From Ignavibacteriaceae bacterium (GTDB taxonomy: Bacteria; Bacteroidota; Ignavibacteria; Ignavibacteriales; Ignavibacteriaceae): a stretch of 6,066 bases of DNA. Positions 6,044 to 6,066 of this stretch are shown piece by piece (positions within the stretch are counted from its first letter, which is position 1; each line of letters opens with the position of its first letter). The stretch spans positions 1 through 6,066 of the forward strand of contig JALONF010000131.1 of the NCBI GenBank assembly GCA_025455085.1, written 5' to 3'. Below the pieces are notes generated by a model that was given only the letters and a program-made list of their open reading frames with translations, had not been told where the DNA came from and did not search any database. Both the position numbers and the translations under genes were made by a program.

Positions 6044-6066
6044 TTCAAGAAGAAAGACACTACGGA

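Larger units (their letters stand above)
5968..6066 (-). mobile_element. Group II intron, 3' end only (cut by window edge)
   Basis: On the minus strand this is the end of a bacterial group II intron, closing with CTACTCGAC at the 3' splice site (5968), which fits the usual terminal AY. Domain V (6010-6043) and domain VI (5971-6006) are both intact. The body of the intron, and any reverse transcriptase/maturase gene, would lie beyond position 6066. The 3' exon is the non-coding DNA between the intron and otsA. Resemblance of domain V to that of the lactococcal Ll.LtrB intron suggests a lariat-forming type, but the class cannot be fixed from this piece. Whether the whole element is functional cannot be seen. 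Confidence 0.92.

Overview
The window looks like chromosomal DNA from a member of the Bacteroidota. The evidence is indirect: AT-rich coding sequence, perfect matches to the Bacteroidetes -7 promoter element (TAnnTTTG) upstream of both outward-facing genes, no clear Shine-Dalgarno before the forward genes, and palindromic CCTGCCTG-type intergenic repeats that I associate from memory with this phylum. No rRNA or tRNA is present to confirm it.

Layout. Positions 1-831 hold no gene I can support. Most of this stretch is GC-richer than the rest (for example 41 G+C of 60 at 481-540). It carries a degenerate array of a motif close to TTGTACCGCGACACGCG, recurring about every 33-40 bp, plus two short palindromic elements. 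Positions 832-2625 (minus) encode a complete glycoside hydrolase family 15 enzyme (trehalase or glucoamylase type). A divergent, AT-rich intergenic region (2626-2853) carries a promoter candidate in each direction. Positions 2854-3612 (plus) encode trehalose-6-phosphate phosphatase (otsB). Its stop overlaps the start of 3609-5828 (plus), a trehalose-6-phosphate synthase (otsA) with an unusual membrane-bound sensor-like N-terminus. After otsA come nested inverted repeats (5841-5918). The window then ends inside the 3' end of a group II intron on the minus strand (5968-6066), recognised from intact domains V and VI.

How the genes fit together. OtsA would join UDP-glucose and glucose-6-phosphate into trehalose-6-phosphate, and OtsB would dephosphorylate this to trehalose. 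The divergently transcribed GH15 enzyme is a plausible trehalose hydrolase, which would put synthesis and breakdown in one locus, but a glucan substrate cannot be excluded. The most notable point is that the synthase is fused to a two-transmembrane, extracytoplasmic-plus-HAMP module like those of chemoreceptors and histidine kinases. This suggests, by inference, that an external signal may directly control trehalose synthesis at the membrane. The other points worth following are the periodic GC-rich array at the left and the intron with its neighbouring hairpins at the right.
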